Origin: Syncephalis plumigaleata
Lineage: Eukaryota > Zoopagomycota > Zoopagomycetes > Zoopagales > Piptocephalidaceae
Direction of reading: 5' to 3'
NCBI GenBank assembly: GCA_025201365.1
Contig: JAIXMF010000003.1
Coordinates: forward strand, 372,001-436,000
Length of the DNA: 64,000 nucleotides
The position numbers were made by a program, and so were the translations under genes. The notes below the pieces were generated by a model that made no database searches, was not told the origin of the DNA, and saw only the letters and a program-made list of their open reading frames with translations. Shown here piece by piece: positions 1 to 16,167 of this stretch (the stretch's first letter is position 1; each line of letters starts with the position of its first letter).

Positions 1-232
1 GCTCGATTGCCTTCTAGAACAGGAGTTAGTCATGATGAAGTGAAAGTGTCAAGCCTCATAGGACACGCTCGAGGTCTGTTCTTGACTTACTCGTTAATAA
101 CAATAAACCTTTAGTACACCTTGCGTAGAATCACGTAGCATTAACCGATCAATGTACGTTCCATATTACTATGTACCCGAAGACTATATGTAACGAGTTA
201 CACGACTATTGAGCGAACGAGTAAAGAGTAAA
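1..232. repeat. Left copy of a 232-bp direct repeat (LTR-like)
   Basis: This stretch recurs at 6669-6900 in the same orientation with about three differences in 232 positions. The left boundary cannot be seen because the window opens inside the repeat. Two near-identical direct repeats about 6.7 kb apart could be terminal repeats of an LTR-type or other long element, or copies of a subtelomeric or segmental unit. Nothing between them looks like gag or polymerase coding sequence, so if it is an LTR element it would be a non-autonomous relic. High identity suggests a young or homogenised repeat. Confidence 0.75.
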
Positions 233-483
233 GAGTAAAACGGGAGAAACGAGATCGAGCAAGAGGAGCGAGTATAGTAACAAGATCGAACAAGAAACGA
301 GTATAGCGCGCAACGAACGAGATCGAGCGAGGGGAACGAGTATAGCGCACGAGTTATGAGTAGATCGAGCGAGAGAAGTGAGTATAGTGAGTGTGAGGAA
401 CAAGAGCGAGTGAGAGAAGTGATGAGATAAAGCAAGATGAGCGAGTATAGTGAGCATGGGGAGTAGAACGTGCAAGAGGAATT

Positions 484-2705
484 GTTGCTGTAGTAGTTTG
501 GTTTGTTTATAGTAACGATTGTATATACTTTGTAATAAAAGAATATATGCTAAATGGTTAGCTCTTTATTAGTTAGTATGCAATAGAAAGCGAAGAACGA
601 GTAGATCGTGCGAGAGAAATGAGTAGAACACACGGGAGATAAGCATAGTGAGTAGATCGAGCGCGAGGAATGTGAGTAAAATGCGCAAGGAACGAGTAGA
701 TCGAGTGAGACGAGTAAGTATAGTGACAAGATTGAGCAAGAGGAACGAGTATAATGACAAGAACACACGAGGAGTAAGTATGCTGAGTAAAACACGAGAA
801 GAGTGAGTAGATCAAGAGAAACGAGTATAGCGCGCAACAAATTAGCTCGTGCAACGAACGAGTAGATCGAGCGAGATGAGTAAATATAATGACAAGATCG
901 AGTGAGAGAAAAGAGTAAGACGCGAAAGGAACGAGTATAGTGAGTTACTCAAGTGAGAGGAGTGAGTAGAACGCGCGAGGAGTGAGTAAGAGGAATGAGC
1001 GTAAGGAATGGAACGAGTAAGAGGAACGAGTAGAACGAGTAAGAAGGATGAGTAAAGCGCGCAAGGAACGAGTAGGTGGAGCGAGAGAAGTGAGTATAGT
1101 GAGTATGAGGAGTGAGATCGAGTGAGAGTAGAACGCGCAAGAAGTGAGTATAGTGATTATAGCAAGCGAGGAATGAGTAAATCGTGCAAGATAAGTGAGT
1201 ACAGGGAGTAAAATGCAGGAGCAACGAGTAGATCGTGCAAGAGGAGCGAGTAGAACACGAGAGAAATGTGAGTAAAGCGCGTGAAGAACGAGATCGAGCG
1301 AGAGGAGCGAGTATAGTGGGTATAGCGCACGAGTAATGAGGAGAACAAGTAAGAGAAACGAGTATAGCGCGCAACGAACGAGTAGGTTGAGCGAAAGAAG
1401 TGAGTATTATGACAAGAACGCGCGAGTAATGAGTAGATCGTGTAAGAGAAACGAGATCGAGCGCGAGGCATAGTTGCTGTAGTAGTTTGATTAGTTAATA
1501 GTAACGAGTGTATACACGTATAATAAAAGAATATATATTGGACGGCAATCTTTATTAGTTAGTATGCAGTAGAAAGCGTACTGAATGTATTGAGTAGAAT
1601 ACGAGAGGAACGAGTAGCTCGAGCGAGAAGAGTAAGTATAGTGCACGACGAATGACTAGCTCGTGCGAAGGAGTGAGATCGAGTGAAAGAAGTGAGTATA
1701 GGGAATAGAACGAGCGAGGAGTGAGTATAGCGAGTAAGAGGAGGAGGAGGATAATGAATACAACGAGTAAGAGGAGCGAGTAAAGTGACAAGAAGAATGA
1801 CTAGAACGCGCGAGTAAGCAAGAGGAATGTGCGAGCGTAATGAGTAAAACGCGCGAGGAATGAGTGTTATGAGTATATCGAGTAGAGCTAGCGTGGAATG
1901 AACGTAATGAGTGTAGCGGGTAGAGTCAACGAGGAACGTCAGCGAGGAATGAGCGTAATGTATAGAACGCGCAAGGAATGCCAGAGAGGGATAAGCGCGA
2001 CGAGTGTAAGTAGAATGTGAGAGGAATTAGTGTAGCACGCGAGTGAACGTTGAAGGTGTAGCAGCTTGGTTAATTCATAGTAACGAATATATACACGTAT
2101 AATAAAGTAGTATATATTGAACGGTAGTCTTTGTTAGTTAGTATGCAGTAGTAAGCGTATTTACAGAGGTGTTACTGTATATGAAGTCCGGTATTATAGC
2201 CACGGTAAGTGTTAAAAGAAGTATGGATACAACCGTTATATAAGCACCGAGAATATAAAGTAGGAGTAAGGAGTATAGCGAGTAGACCGTGTGCAACGAA
2301 GGAGTAGAGGAATGGGTGAAATGCGCGAGGAACGTAAAAAAATAAGTCAGAGGAGTGAGTAGAACGCGAGAGGAATAAGTATAGGGAGTATAGCGCACAA
2401 GTAATTAGGAATGAATAGAGCGCGCGAGGAATGTAAGACGAATATGGGAGCGTATTGAGTATGGTGAATAGATCAGCGGAAGAAGTGAGTATAATGGCTA
2501 GAACGCGCGAGTAATGAGTAGATCGTGCAAGAAGAACGAGAGAGAGAGAGAGAGAGAGAGAGAGGAATGGGTAAAACGCGAGAGGAATAGTTGCAGTAGT
2601 AGCATGGTTAGTTAATAGTAACGAGTGTATACACGTGTAATAAAAGAATATATGCTGAGCGGTAATTATATTAGTTAGTATGCAATAGAAAGCGTACTGA
2701 ATGTA
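484..2705 (+). repeat. Four dispersed copies of a ~105-bp unit
   Basis: Copies lie at about 484-592, 1471-1578, 2052-2160 and 2590-2698, all in the same orientation within the purine-rich field. Shared landmarks in order are TAGTAACGA, a TATACACGTATAATAAA-like stretch, AATATAT, then TTAGTTAGTATGCAATAGAAA or its GCAGTAGAAA variant. Two copies carry the 10-bp palindrome GTGTATACAC. Spacing is about 990, 580 and 540 bp. The third copy is the most diverged. The units look like the ends of a longer repeat period whose body is the purine-rich sequence. Confidence 0.7.
2539..2565. repeat. (GA)n microsatellite
   Basis: An uninterrupted GA dinucleotide tract sits inside the purine-rich repeat field, consistent with slippage expansion of the local GAGA-rich sequence. 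Confidence 0.9.
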
Positions 2706-3560
2706 TTGAGTAAAACGCGACGAATGAAAAGAAGTGCAAGAGAAGCGAGTAGAAATGCGAGAGAAATGAGTAGATCGCGCGACGAACGTAAGAGTAATTA
2801 GTAGAACGCACGAGGAGTGAGTATAGTGGCAAGATCAAGCGAGGAATGAGTAGAATACGCGAGGAATGTAATACGAATGTGCGAGCGTAATGAGTATAAT
2901 GAGTAGAGCGAGCGAGAGGAGTGAGTGTAGTGAGTATGAAGAACGAAGAATGAGTAGAACGCGCACGAAGAACGACTAGATTGTGCAAGAGGAACGAGTA
3001 GAATGACTAGAACACGCGAGGAACAAGTATAGCGAATAAAGCGCTAGAGAAATAAATAGATCGCGCAAAAGGAATGAGTATAGTAACAAGAGCGCGCGAG
3101 CGAATGCATAGAACGCGTGAGAGAAGTGAGTAGATCGTGCAAGAGGAGCAAGTAAAACGCGCGAGCGAAAGTAAGTGGAATGAGTAGATCAAGCGAGGAG
3201 TAAGTATAGTGCGTAAAACGAGCGAGAAACAAGTAGAACGCACGAGGATGGAGTAGCTCGTGCAAGGGAAATGACCAGAACGCGCGAGGAACAAGTATAG
3301 AGAGTAAAGTGCATGAACAACGAGTAGATCGTGCAAGAGGAGTGAGTAGATCGAGAGGGGAATAAGTAGACTGTAAGCGTAATGAGTAGAGTGAGTAGAG
3401 CACGAGATGAATGTAAGAGGAAAGTGAGAGCGTAATGAGTAGAACGCGCAAGGAATGCGTAGAGCGAGCGAGTGAAAGAGAGTAATGAATATAACGAGCA
3501 AGGAATGAGCGGGATTAGTAAAGAAATGAGTATAATGACATTGAATGAATGCAATAACCA

Positions 3561-5180
3561 TTATCTGTTAATGAAGTCAACAAACTTACTAATGGGAGCA
3601 TTAACAAAAGGAAGGGAAAGATAGGAGGAAATCATAAGGACAGCATTAATAAATGTCAATAGATTTATTAATATGCATTAGTGATGTCTTCTTAATTCTT
3701 TATTACTAACTTCATTATCACCTCCTCATTACTAGATAGGTGATTTACTAATGAAAGCTACTAATCAATGGTTAATAAAAGTTAACAAATTCCTAATGAA
3801 AGCTCATGACTCAAAGGTTAACAAAAGTTAACAAGTTTATTAATAAAGGTTAATAGCCCAATGGGGGACCATTGCGACTCATGGAGGACCAGGTCATTTT
3901 CTGGTTAATAAAAGTTAACAAAATTACTAATAAAAGTTAATGAATTTATTAATAAAAGTTAACAGCTATCTGGGCTCTTCTGCGGCTCTTCTGCGGCTCT
4001 TGAGGGTACCGGACCTTGTCTGGCTAATAAATGCTAATGAATTACTAATAAAAAGTTAATAAAATTACTAATAAAAGTTAACAAACTTATTAATAAAAGT
4101 TAATGGCCCATTGGGGCCCTTGGAGAATCAGGTCATTTTTCTGGTATATCCATTTTTCTCGCTCAATTCTGGTCTTCTGGAGGTAGTATTGCACCTATTG
4201 AAGTCAGAAGGCCCGTCCGGACCAGAATATGCCACTACCATTGAGAAATAACGCCATTTGAGCGAAATGAAAAGGACCGGATGCCCAAATAACGCGATTT
4301 GTATGGGAGAAATAGACTATTTGCGATTTATTGCCTGGAAATGCATCGATTGTAGCCGACTCGCATATCAATCAACTCGCTATTGCCATCCGGACATGCG
4401 AAATGCACTATTTGTGCATGCTTTCAAGTGCGTTATGGCAATAGCATTGGATAACACGGTATTATAGGGAAACTACCATACAAATTCAAGAATCACGGCG
4501 ATTTCCGCGGCTTTACTCGCCATACTACTAAGCTATGCTGGGTTCAGCGAATAACTAGACTTGTGCACTCTGTGTTGCCCAGTAGAATGGTAGCACCCGC
4601 ATGCCGATCTGATGGATATCGGGGGAGGAAAACATGGATAGTGGAAAGCACAGCCAAATCAAGAATCACGACAACTATCGACATTTTACTCGCCCTATTT
4701 GTCATTTATTTAGGCAACAGGTACATATTCTGGTCCGGAAAAGCGAGATACGTTGAATGAGTGCACAAACAGCGAGATTGGACCACAACAACGATAGTTA
4801 ATGGGGGAAAGTAAAGCGCCATACAAATAGCGCTGTGACTGCGTTTCTATTAATAGCTATATAGGGTTAGGGTTAGGGCCGTTAATAATGGGGGATAGGT
4901 GTTAATAAATGTTAATAAATTTGTTAACTTTTTGTTAACTTTTACTAATGGGTTCATTAGTAATTTTTTACTAGTTTTAAATTGGCAATTTTTTAACTGT
5001 TAACTTTTATTAATAAATTTGTTAACATTTATTAATGGTTCATTAGTAATTTTTTGCTAGTTTTAAGCTGCTAACCCTTGTTAATTTTACTAAGGGCTAT
5101 ATTAATAATTTATTAACACTTTATTAATACCATACTAATGACCAATTAGTAGGCGTACTAATAGCTTTATTGCTTTTTAT
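3561..5180. repeat. AT-rich foldback region with inverted arms
   Basis: The left arm (about 3561-4140) is a periodic run of AATAAAAGTTAACAAA-like units of about 20 bp. The right arm (about 4885-5180) carries the reverse complement, TTTGTTAACTTTTATT. An exact 16-bp inverted pair, TCCGGACCAGAATATG at 4216-4231 and its complement at 4724-4739, is centred on the same midpoint near 4478. The whole could fold into a long imperfect hairpin and resembles a foldback or MITE-like DNA element. The middle (4240-4720) holds only small reading frames with no recognisable protein. Target-site duplications were not identified. Confidence 0.6.
4861..4880 (+). repeat. Short interstitial TTAGGG-like tract
   Basis: Nearly three tandem copies of the common animal/fungal telomere hexamer TTAGGG lie at the inner edge of the right arm of the foldback region. 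This may be a relic of telomere healing or simply part of the element. Confidence 0.7.
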
Positions 5181-5599
5181 TAATAAACGGCTTATACGAG
5201 TGTAATGAGCATAGAAAAGTAAACAAACGGAACTTACTTGAAGCGTACACAGTATGCAAAACAGCATACAGAATAGCGTTAGACGCGCAAGCAATACCCG
5301 TAGCTAGTGCACAGTAGAAATCTAATAAACAAACGGCAGCTTACCTTGCAATACAAAGAGTAGCAGATGAGCACTGTTAACGTACAAAGGATAAACGCGC
5401 GAGTGGATCATGACGCAATGACAGCTGTAAGGCACTCGCAAGAACAGCACGGTAGCCTTGCCGTGCACAAGCGCTACAGGCTGAAGGGGAGGTGATTACA
5501 GCAGAATAACGTGAGTATGAACGCGCGATCGTAGCGGCGAGCGTGCGTAGAAAAGCGCCGCAAACTACAAAGAGGTAATGACAATAGACAGGATGAATA

Positions 5600-6185
5600 G
5601 GACGCGTAGATGATGACGCGAACTAACGTTAGATCAACGACAACAACAAGGAGCGGTGAACAGCGAACGCGTAGATGATGACGCGAACTAACGTTAGATC
5701 AACGACAACAACAAGGAGCGGTGAACAGCGAACGCTTAGATGATGACGCGAACTAACGTTAGATCAACGACACCAACAAGGAGCGGTGAACAGCGAACGC
5801 GTAGATGATGACGCGAACTAACGTTAGATCAACGACACCAACAAGGAGCGGTGAACAGCGAACGCGTAGATGATGACGCGAACTAACGTTAGATCAACGA
5901 CACCAACAAGGAGCGGTGAACAGCGAACGCGTAGATGATGACGCGAACTAACGTTAGATCAACGACAACAACAAGGAGCGGTGAACAACGAACGCTTAGA
6001 TGATGACGCGAACTAACGTTAGATCAACGACACCAACAAGGAGCGGTGAACAACGAACGCGTAGATGATGACGCGAACTAACGTTAGATCAACGACACCA
6101 ACAAGGAGCGGTGAACAGCGAACGCGTAGATGATGACGCAACTAACGTTAGATCAACGACACCAACAAGAAGGAGTGAGCAGCGA
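5600..6185. repeat. Tandem array, nine copies of a 65-bp unit
   Basis: The landmark TAGATGATGACGCGAACTAA recurs exactly every 65 bp from 5607 to 6127. Units differ at a few positions: CGCGTAG or CGCTTAG, CAACAAC or CACCAAC, CAGCGAAC or CAACGAAC. The first and last copies are degenerate. Each unit contains the 10-bp palindrome CTAACGTTAG and, in most copies, ACGCGT. No frame gives a repeated protein free of stops across the array, so it is a minisatellite. Confidence 0.95.
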
Positions 6186-6668
6186 ACGCGAGTAAAACAT
6201 AAACAAGCGAGAGAGGAGAAAGTACAAGTACGCGAGTGTGCTAAGCAAAGGTAAGTGTATACAAGAGGGAATAGGAGAAGAGAAACAAAGAACAGGTACA
6301 GCGAGCATCACGAATACGAGTAGTGAACGACGAAGAAAGAGAGAAAGGAAAGAGTAGTAAACAATAGAGAGAGAGGTGAGTGTGTAAAGCAGGTGGTATT
6401 CACCAATAACCAAGAATGATAGGAACTATTAACCGGCAAGTACATGTAACCATGCGAGTTAGTTACGCGGTATAGGTTCACGTAGGATGCACCGGCCAAT
6501 ATATGGAGCATATAGGCACGTAGTCGAGAATGGTACGCGTTGTTTCATAGCCTGTTGATATGTAGAGAGTGGCGTTAAACAGCGTAGATCAGGTAATAGT
6601 AGACAGAGCGGCACACGACTGAATGTCCCTTTGACCGAGTATTATATATATGCATGCTAGACCGTGAA
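6186..6668. other. Unique sequence between array and right direct repeat
   Basis: No gene is supported. The sequence ends in a TATATATATGCATGCTAG-like stretch just before the right direct repeat. Short reading frames on the minus strand have no recognisable domain. Confidence 0.5.
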
Positions 6669-6900
6669 GCTCGATTGCCTTCTAGAACAGGAGTTAGTCA
6701 TGATGAAGTGAAAGTGTCAAGCCTCATAGGACACGCTCGAGGTCTGTTCTTGACTTACTCGTTAATAACAATAAACCTTTAGTATACCTTGCGTAGAATC
6801 ACGTAGCATTAACCGATCAATGTACGTTCCATATTACTATGTACCCGAAGACTATATGTAACGAGTTACGCGATTATTGAGCGAACGAGTAAAGAGTAAA
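6669..6900. repeat. Right copy of the 232-bp direct repeat
   Basis: About 98-99% identical to 1-232. Identity stops after GAGTAAAGAGTAAA, where the left copy runs into the purine-rich field and this copy into unrelated sequence. The sequence to its right, up to the ISWI gene at 7318, shows nothing further I can name. Confidence 0.75.
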
Positions 6901-7317
6901 CAAACAAGCGTAGTTATGAGCAGTGGATTAGTAGTGGGATCAGTATGGTAAGAATAAACGAGCAATTTTATTGAAGAGTATAGACAGGTAGAACAGAGCA
7001 AGAGGAGTATAATGGTATGCATAGAATAATAGAGGAATGAGTGAATAAAAGACTGTCTATAGATAGAAATGATAAAGGAGTAAGGACTGGTGCGTAATAA
7101 TGGAAACAACTTGAATTAAAAGCGGCAAGGAACAAAGTATAGCAAGCTAAACGCGGTAATTTGTCTTGAACTAGAGATATTATGGAGAGCAGAGCATTAA
7201 GCATACATGGATTAATCTACCGATAGAAGGAGAGAACTGATGCATGACAATGGCTATGCTTAAGCGAAGCTAGAAGGTAGCAACGAGTGGATAACCATGA
7301 TTTATTAAGACTAATCT

Positions 7318-11551
<4,234 letters not shown>

Positions 11552-12067
11552 TGTATAACCTGTTTGCTATGCGTAGAGGATTGCTTCAACAGATAATCAA
11601 CACGATCTACACGATCAGTCAGCACGATCAATCGGTGTAATCAGAATAGAATTCCTTGTACGGATTTCAGTGTAAGGAAAAGTAATAGAACAATAAACTA
11701 TAGTAAGGATCAGAGTACAGCGTTGTTTCTCGCGTATTATGATGAATTTAAAAGTAATCAAGTAACAATTGCCTGGGAGGAAAGGCCGACACAATAAAGT
11801 GGAAGCGAGAAACACGTTAGAAAGCGTATTATTTTTTAACAATGTGTCATTGAAAGAAAAAGAAGCTCACACTATTGCGCTGTGCTGATAAATATATCAC
11901 GCGTCGTCGTCGTCCTATTTGTATTGAACCAAATCTGGACTGACTGACTCAATTCGTAAAAATACTTACATTTATTTCCCTAAACATTCGCGAATCAATA
12001 ATCAACAGACAAACAAACATCGTATACTGATAATATAATTTTATATATATGCACATGTACTTTGTAG
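11552..12067. other. Intergenic, ISWI promoter side
   Basis: It separates the start of ISWI from the end of trehalase on the same strand. AT-rich, with no coding feature recognised. Confidence 0.5.
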
Positions 12068-14857
12068 TTAATCGGATAGAGCACCATCGCTTTCGGTTGC
12101 TGTGTTATTAGCAGTTAATGCGGCATCACTATTGCTTTGACCGGATACTGAGATTTGTCGCTCTATCATAATATGCTCAACTTCACCATTAACAGCAGTA
12201 GCAGTAGCAGTAGCAGGAATATTGCTTGGTGTTATCGCTGATATTGGTGCACCACCGCTGAATTTACTAAACTGATCGGGATCGGTAAGTGCACCGAGTG
12301 CTCGACGCATATGCGATGTAGATACGTGAGTCCAACTTGGTAGCTAGCGTTCATCCAGCCGAATCCTTCGCGTGGCACCAGTTTAAAGTCGACACCTACA
12401 TTGCCATACTCGACCTTAACCAAATGGGTCATATTGACCACGTCGAACTTCTCCGGCACTACACCGTTAAAATCGACAAATGCCTTGGTGATGGTGTAGA
12501 GCCAACGATAGGCAAGTCGACTGGCCTCTTCCTTGTAGCCGTAAGCTTCAAGACCACGCCACGCCATCATCTGGTGAGGCGCCCAACCGTATGGGTAGTC
12601 CCATTGACGATTAGGACGATCAAGCGAGATGGCACCGCGTGATGCTTCCGTACCGCTAACTAGACCGCCGGTAACTTCGAATCGCTTTAACGACTCGTCT
12701 ACTAGTCGTTTGGCTTGTGCCTCGCTGGATGCACCCGCCCATAGCATCCAAAGTGCCGTGACACTCTCGTACGTCGAGCGTTTCTTCTGTTTAATGTCGT
12801 AATCGTAGTAAAGACCGGTCGTCTCGTCCCAACAATAGCGATCGATGAGAGTCCGACGACGAGCGGCTAAATCGAAATAGGTAGCACTGTTGACCACGCT
12901 ACCATCGACCATGACAAATTGATCGTCATACAAGTCACGAATGGTCGTGGCAAAGTCAACTTCAAACTTGTACAATAGCGCGTTCAAATCAACGGTAGCC
13001 AGATTGGCACAACGTTTCTCAAGGCGGTAAGTCGTGTCGTGACCACTCTCTCTTACAGCACGATCATGTACGAAATACTCGTCTAGTTTCGGTTCCTTAA
13101 TGGTGCCATCGTTGTAGCCAGCAGCGTATTCGCCAGGGTTAAACCGAGTTTCTGCGCGTATGGCTCTAATAAATGGTCGAAATGACTGGCTTCCGTCTCC
13201 GGTGGCATACCAATACCGGTGGGATGAAAGCAGGAAAGACCGGATTCGATGTCGTATCGCGGTGCCGCCATCCAAACTGTATGATATTCCTTGAATGCCG
13301 CGTGTAACGAACTCGTCAACCATGCGAGATTCTCCTCCGGTGTATCAGCGGGTAATCTTTCATACACCCTTAATGCCATATCCGTTAAGAATGGCGGCTG
13401 AGATCGAGTCAAGTAGTAGCTACGATTGGCATTAAGAATTTTGCCATAATGTTTGATCTGATAGGCGAAATTGTCGACCATACCGCGTGCTAGTTCCACT
13501 CGTCCATCGGCCAGTAGACCAAGTGCCTCAAAGTAGGAATCCCATCCGTACATTTCGTTGAATCGACCACCAGGCACGACGAATGGTACGGCAGCCAGCG
13601 TGGTCTCGCCTTAATGTCCACGCAACGACGAGTGGCCAAAGCAAGAATACCCGGATGATTGTTGATGCTCTTCACCCACTCGGGCGTAATAATCTCGGGT
13701 AACTTGTCCACTTGCAGGTTAAGATGCGGTCGTGCCTCTGAAATGGCCGTATAATACTCCCAAGCATCGGGGTCACCGTGAGGAACGTAGATACGTGGTC
13801 GTTGATCGGTTCCTCGATTCTTTGGATCCTTACAAATGAGTTCCAAGCCATCGGCATCGATTCGTCGGGTTAAACCATCCCAGAAGTGATGTCGAATCAT
13901 TCGAGATAGTCGATTGACCGGGTTCTCATTGAGACGCGCTTCATCGATAACAATATGTTTACGACCGTATCCGCTTGCTAGTGCCAATTCCTGCAACAAA
14001 TTGGACAGCATGTAGGTGCCGCGAATGTCGAATCTACGATAACCACCGGAATCAGCCGTACCAACATCGATCACCTTGGGACCGGCGTCATTGACGGTGA
14101 TTTGCAAATCACCATCGGTATCCTCCTGCTCCAGGATTAATCGTTTCGTCTCCTCGACATCAATCAGAAATTTACGTGGCTTATTCGGTTTCTCATCTAT
14201 TATTAATATGAATTATGAGTTATCATAATCGGGCATGATTGCATACATTAATAAACATGGACACACATAAACACATGCAACACGATAAGCAAAACGACGA
14301 AATAAATGGTCATAGCATGATAATGTACATATTTGTACTACGCTACTCTCATCCACTCTCATCTACTCTCTCTCCCCTTTTGATAACGATAACCGCACAT
14401 CATGACCAATGTTTATCTGGCATGATGATAGTAGTAGTAATGGTGGTACAATCTACGAATACCATGACCGTATACAAGGCGTAGTTGCTGTGTAAGGAAT
14501 CTCACCACTCCCGCTCATCTCTACTTACCATGAGAGGTACGACGACGTCGTTGATAGTTCTTACGAGAAGTACTAGACGAGGCATTGCCGGGATACTCTG
14601 CACTAACGCCTATTTGACCTTGTGCCTATAGGTGAGCATAGGATATGTATTAGCATGAGTGATATGTATGTATGCATGCTTGTCGAAATAAGGCTACTCC
14701 TATATCTATCTATCTATGTGTGCTCCATGCTTCCCGCATTACACTTGTCATCACTGTCACTTACCGTATGTACAGTACGCACTCTATGCACGTCTGCTCT
14801 TGAATAATACTCGCTGGCATGAGCATGAACAACAGCGGAATCTACTGTGGTGTCCAT
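12068..14857 (-). CDS. NTH1: Neutral trehalase (three frame breaks)
   Basis: Cytosolic alpha,alpha-trehalase (GH37) hydrolysing trehalose to two glucoses. Exons 14765-14857, 14529-14625 and 12068-14196 give about 773 residues, close to yeast Nth1 (751). The N-terminus ends in a basic RRRRTSH patch, a plausible PKA/14-3-3 site. The calcium-binding-like [15 protein letters not shown] loop follows, then [16 protein letters not shown] and the signatures [43 protein letters not shown] and [16 protein letters not shown]. Three places, near 13610, 13131 and 12310, require dropping back one base to keep the conserved protein, each as if one base were missing. Conserved residues on both sides are intact, so decay is less likely than assembly error or recoding. 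The 332-bp second intron is long for this window. Confidence 0.93.
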
Positions 14858-16167
14858 TGTTTTAAGAGAGAAAGAAAGAGAGAAAGAGAGGGAAACTATA
14901 ACAAAGACTGCTGCTGTTGATATGCAAATATAACCAACGAAAAGTGTATGTATGCTATTAGAACGAGAGAGAAAAAGAGAGAAAGAGAAAGAAAAGCTAT
15001 TAATTAACTTTCCAATGTCGATGATAGTGTATTTATGTCTTGTGCGGCTATCTCTCTCTCTCTAGCTACTACTATAAGTATTACTGCTGGTACTACTTAG
15101 TATCAGGCAACCATGCAACAGTTGTGCAAAATCAGCTGACAAGTCAAGGCACCTCACCCACGTGGCTACGAGCAAAGCAAAGCAAAGCAACAAATATGTC
15201 AAATTGGCTAAAGGGTACGCGTGTGTGTGTGTGTCAATGAAACCGTATGGTATTAAAGGCAGGTACACAAGTAAAGGAATAGACGATGATGGTGGTAAAG
15301 AAACGAAAGTGGTATCAAAGAAGAAAAATAAATGACACTTCTAAAAGTAATGCGGTGTCATCGCTAATGGGACTGTGATTGACAGCCGGCTTTTAAACGA
15401 TTTGTCACTTATCGTCCAATGATACGAGCAGATACATGCATTGCAGCCTATTACCGTTCACATCGTATATGCGTTCATTTTGTGAATCAAGGCAAAAGAG
15501 AAAAAAGCACTTGAAACCAGATTCAATTACGTATATTTGCGTGAGAGACTAAGTTCGAATTTAGGTTTATTATAAGTCAGCTACGTCATGTGCGTATGCT
15601 ATCATCTCTTTCTCGCCTCTTATATTTATATATATATCGCTCTATTCTTGCTGCTTTTTTACGGTTCATTCCGATTGAAGGCAAGTATCTATTGAATACT
15701 ACATGCATAATCATGTACAAGCTATATCGGCAACTGTTATTGTTATACTGTTGTTGTTGTTGTTGCTGTGATGCTTGTTGTTAGTCAATTTAGTAAACAA
15801 TATATGATGCACGTTTGTTGTTTTTACACATTATTACTAATGTGCTACTCTCACTGCAGGGCGATAACATGAAACCGGCGTGGAGGCTGACTCACCTTAT
15901 TGGACCGGCTTTCCTTGTCGGCATTCATTACTCCGAGCTCAACCATCATCGGCATACTTTACTGCCACTCGTACGACTATCCGCCAACTCACTTTCTTCT
16001 TCGTCTTCTTCTTCACTTCTACCCTCATCTATTCTACTGTTTGTTCAACATCGCCGTTGTCATCTACTGAACAGAAAGCGTTTGTTGACCAACAATCCCC
16101 TGAATCATCAAGTATCAATAAGAAACATAACAACGATCCGAATAACTCGGACAACCCTAGTGAAAAC
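14858..16167. other. Divergent intergenic region, trehalase/GPx
   Basis: Contains AGAGAAAG-rich tracts just upstream of the trehalase start, a (GT)n tract near 15222-15234 and a short (TTG)n run near 15752-15770. From 15869 to 16167 two overlapping frames may encode an N-terminal extension of the GPx: one begins at ATG 15869, and the other runs into the GPx frame and contains a strongly hydrophobic stretch (LTFFFVFFFTSTLIYSTVCS). The two are offset by one base, the same offset seen at other frame breaks in this window. Confidence 0.5.

Larger units (their letters stand above)
233..3560. repeat. Purine-rich degenerate short-repeat field
   Basis: About 3.3 kb is built from variants of modules such as GAGTAGATCGTGCAAGAGGA and GAGTATAGCGCGCGAGGAAT, roughly 20 bp each and joined in irregular order. 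The + strand is strongly enriched in G and A. Because CTC, TCT and CGT words dominate the other strand, that strand is nearly free of stops in all three frames and gives overlapping Ser/Leu/Arg/Tyr-rich reading frames up to about 184 codons. I read these as artefacts of composition, not genes: no frame is preferred and no domain is visible. Confidence 0.8.

Noticed and set aside
184-3561. Many overlapping minus-strand frames of up to 184 codons, Ser/Leu/Tyr-rich
   Set aside because: They occur in all three frames because the repeat words lack stops on that strand; there is no start context, domain or intron logic.
4258-4760. Two small + frames inside the foldback region (69 and 65 codons)
   Set aside because: Short, with no transposase-like motifs; they overlap the inverted-repeat structure.
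6153-7204. Hydrophobic minus-strand frames around the right direct repeat
   Set aside because: Translation of AT/purine-biased repeat sequence; they partly lie within the repeat shared with 1-232.
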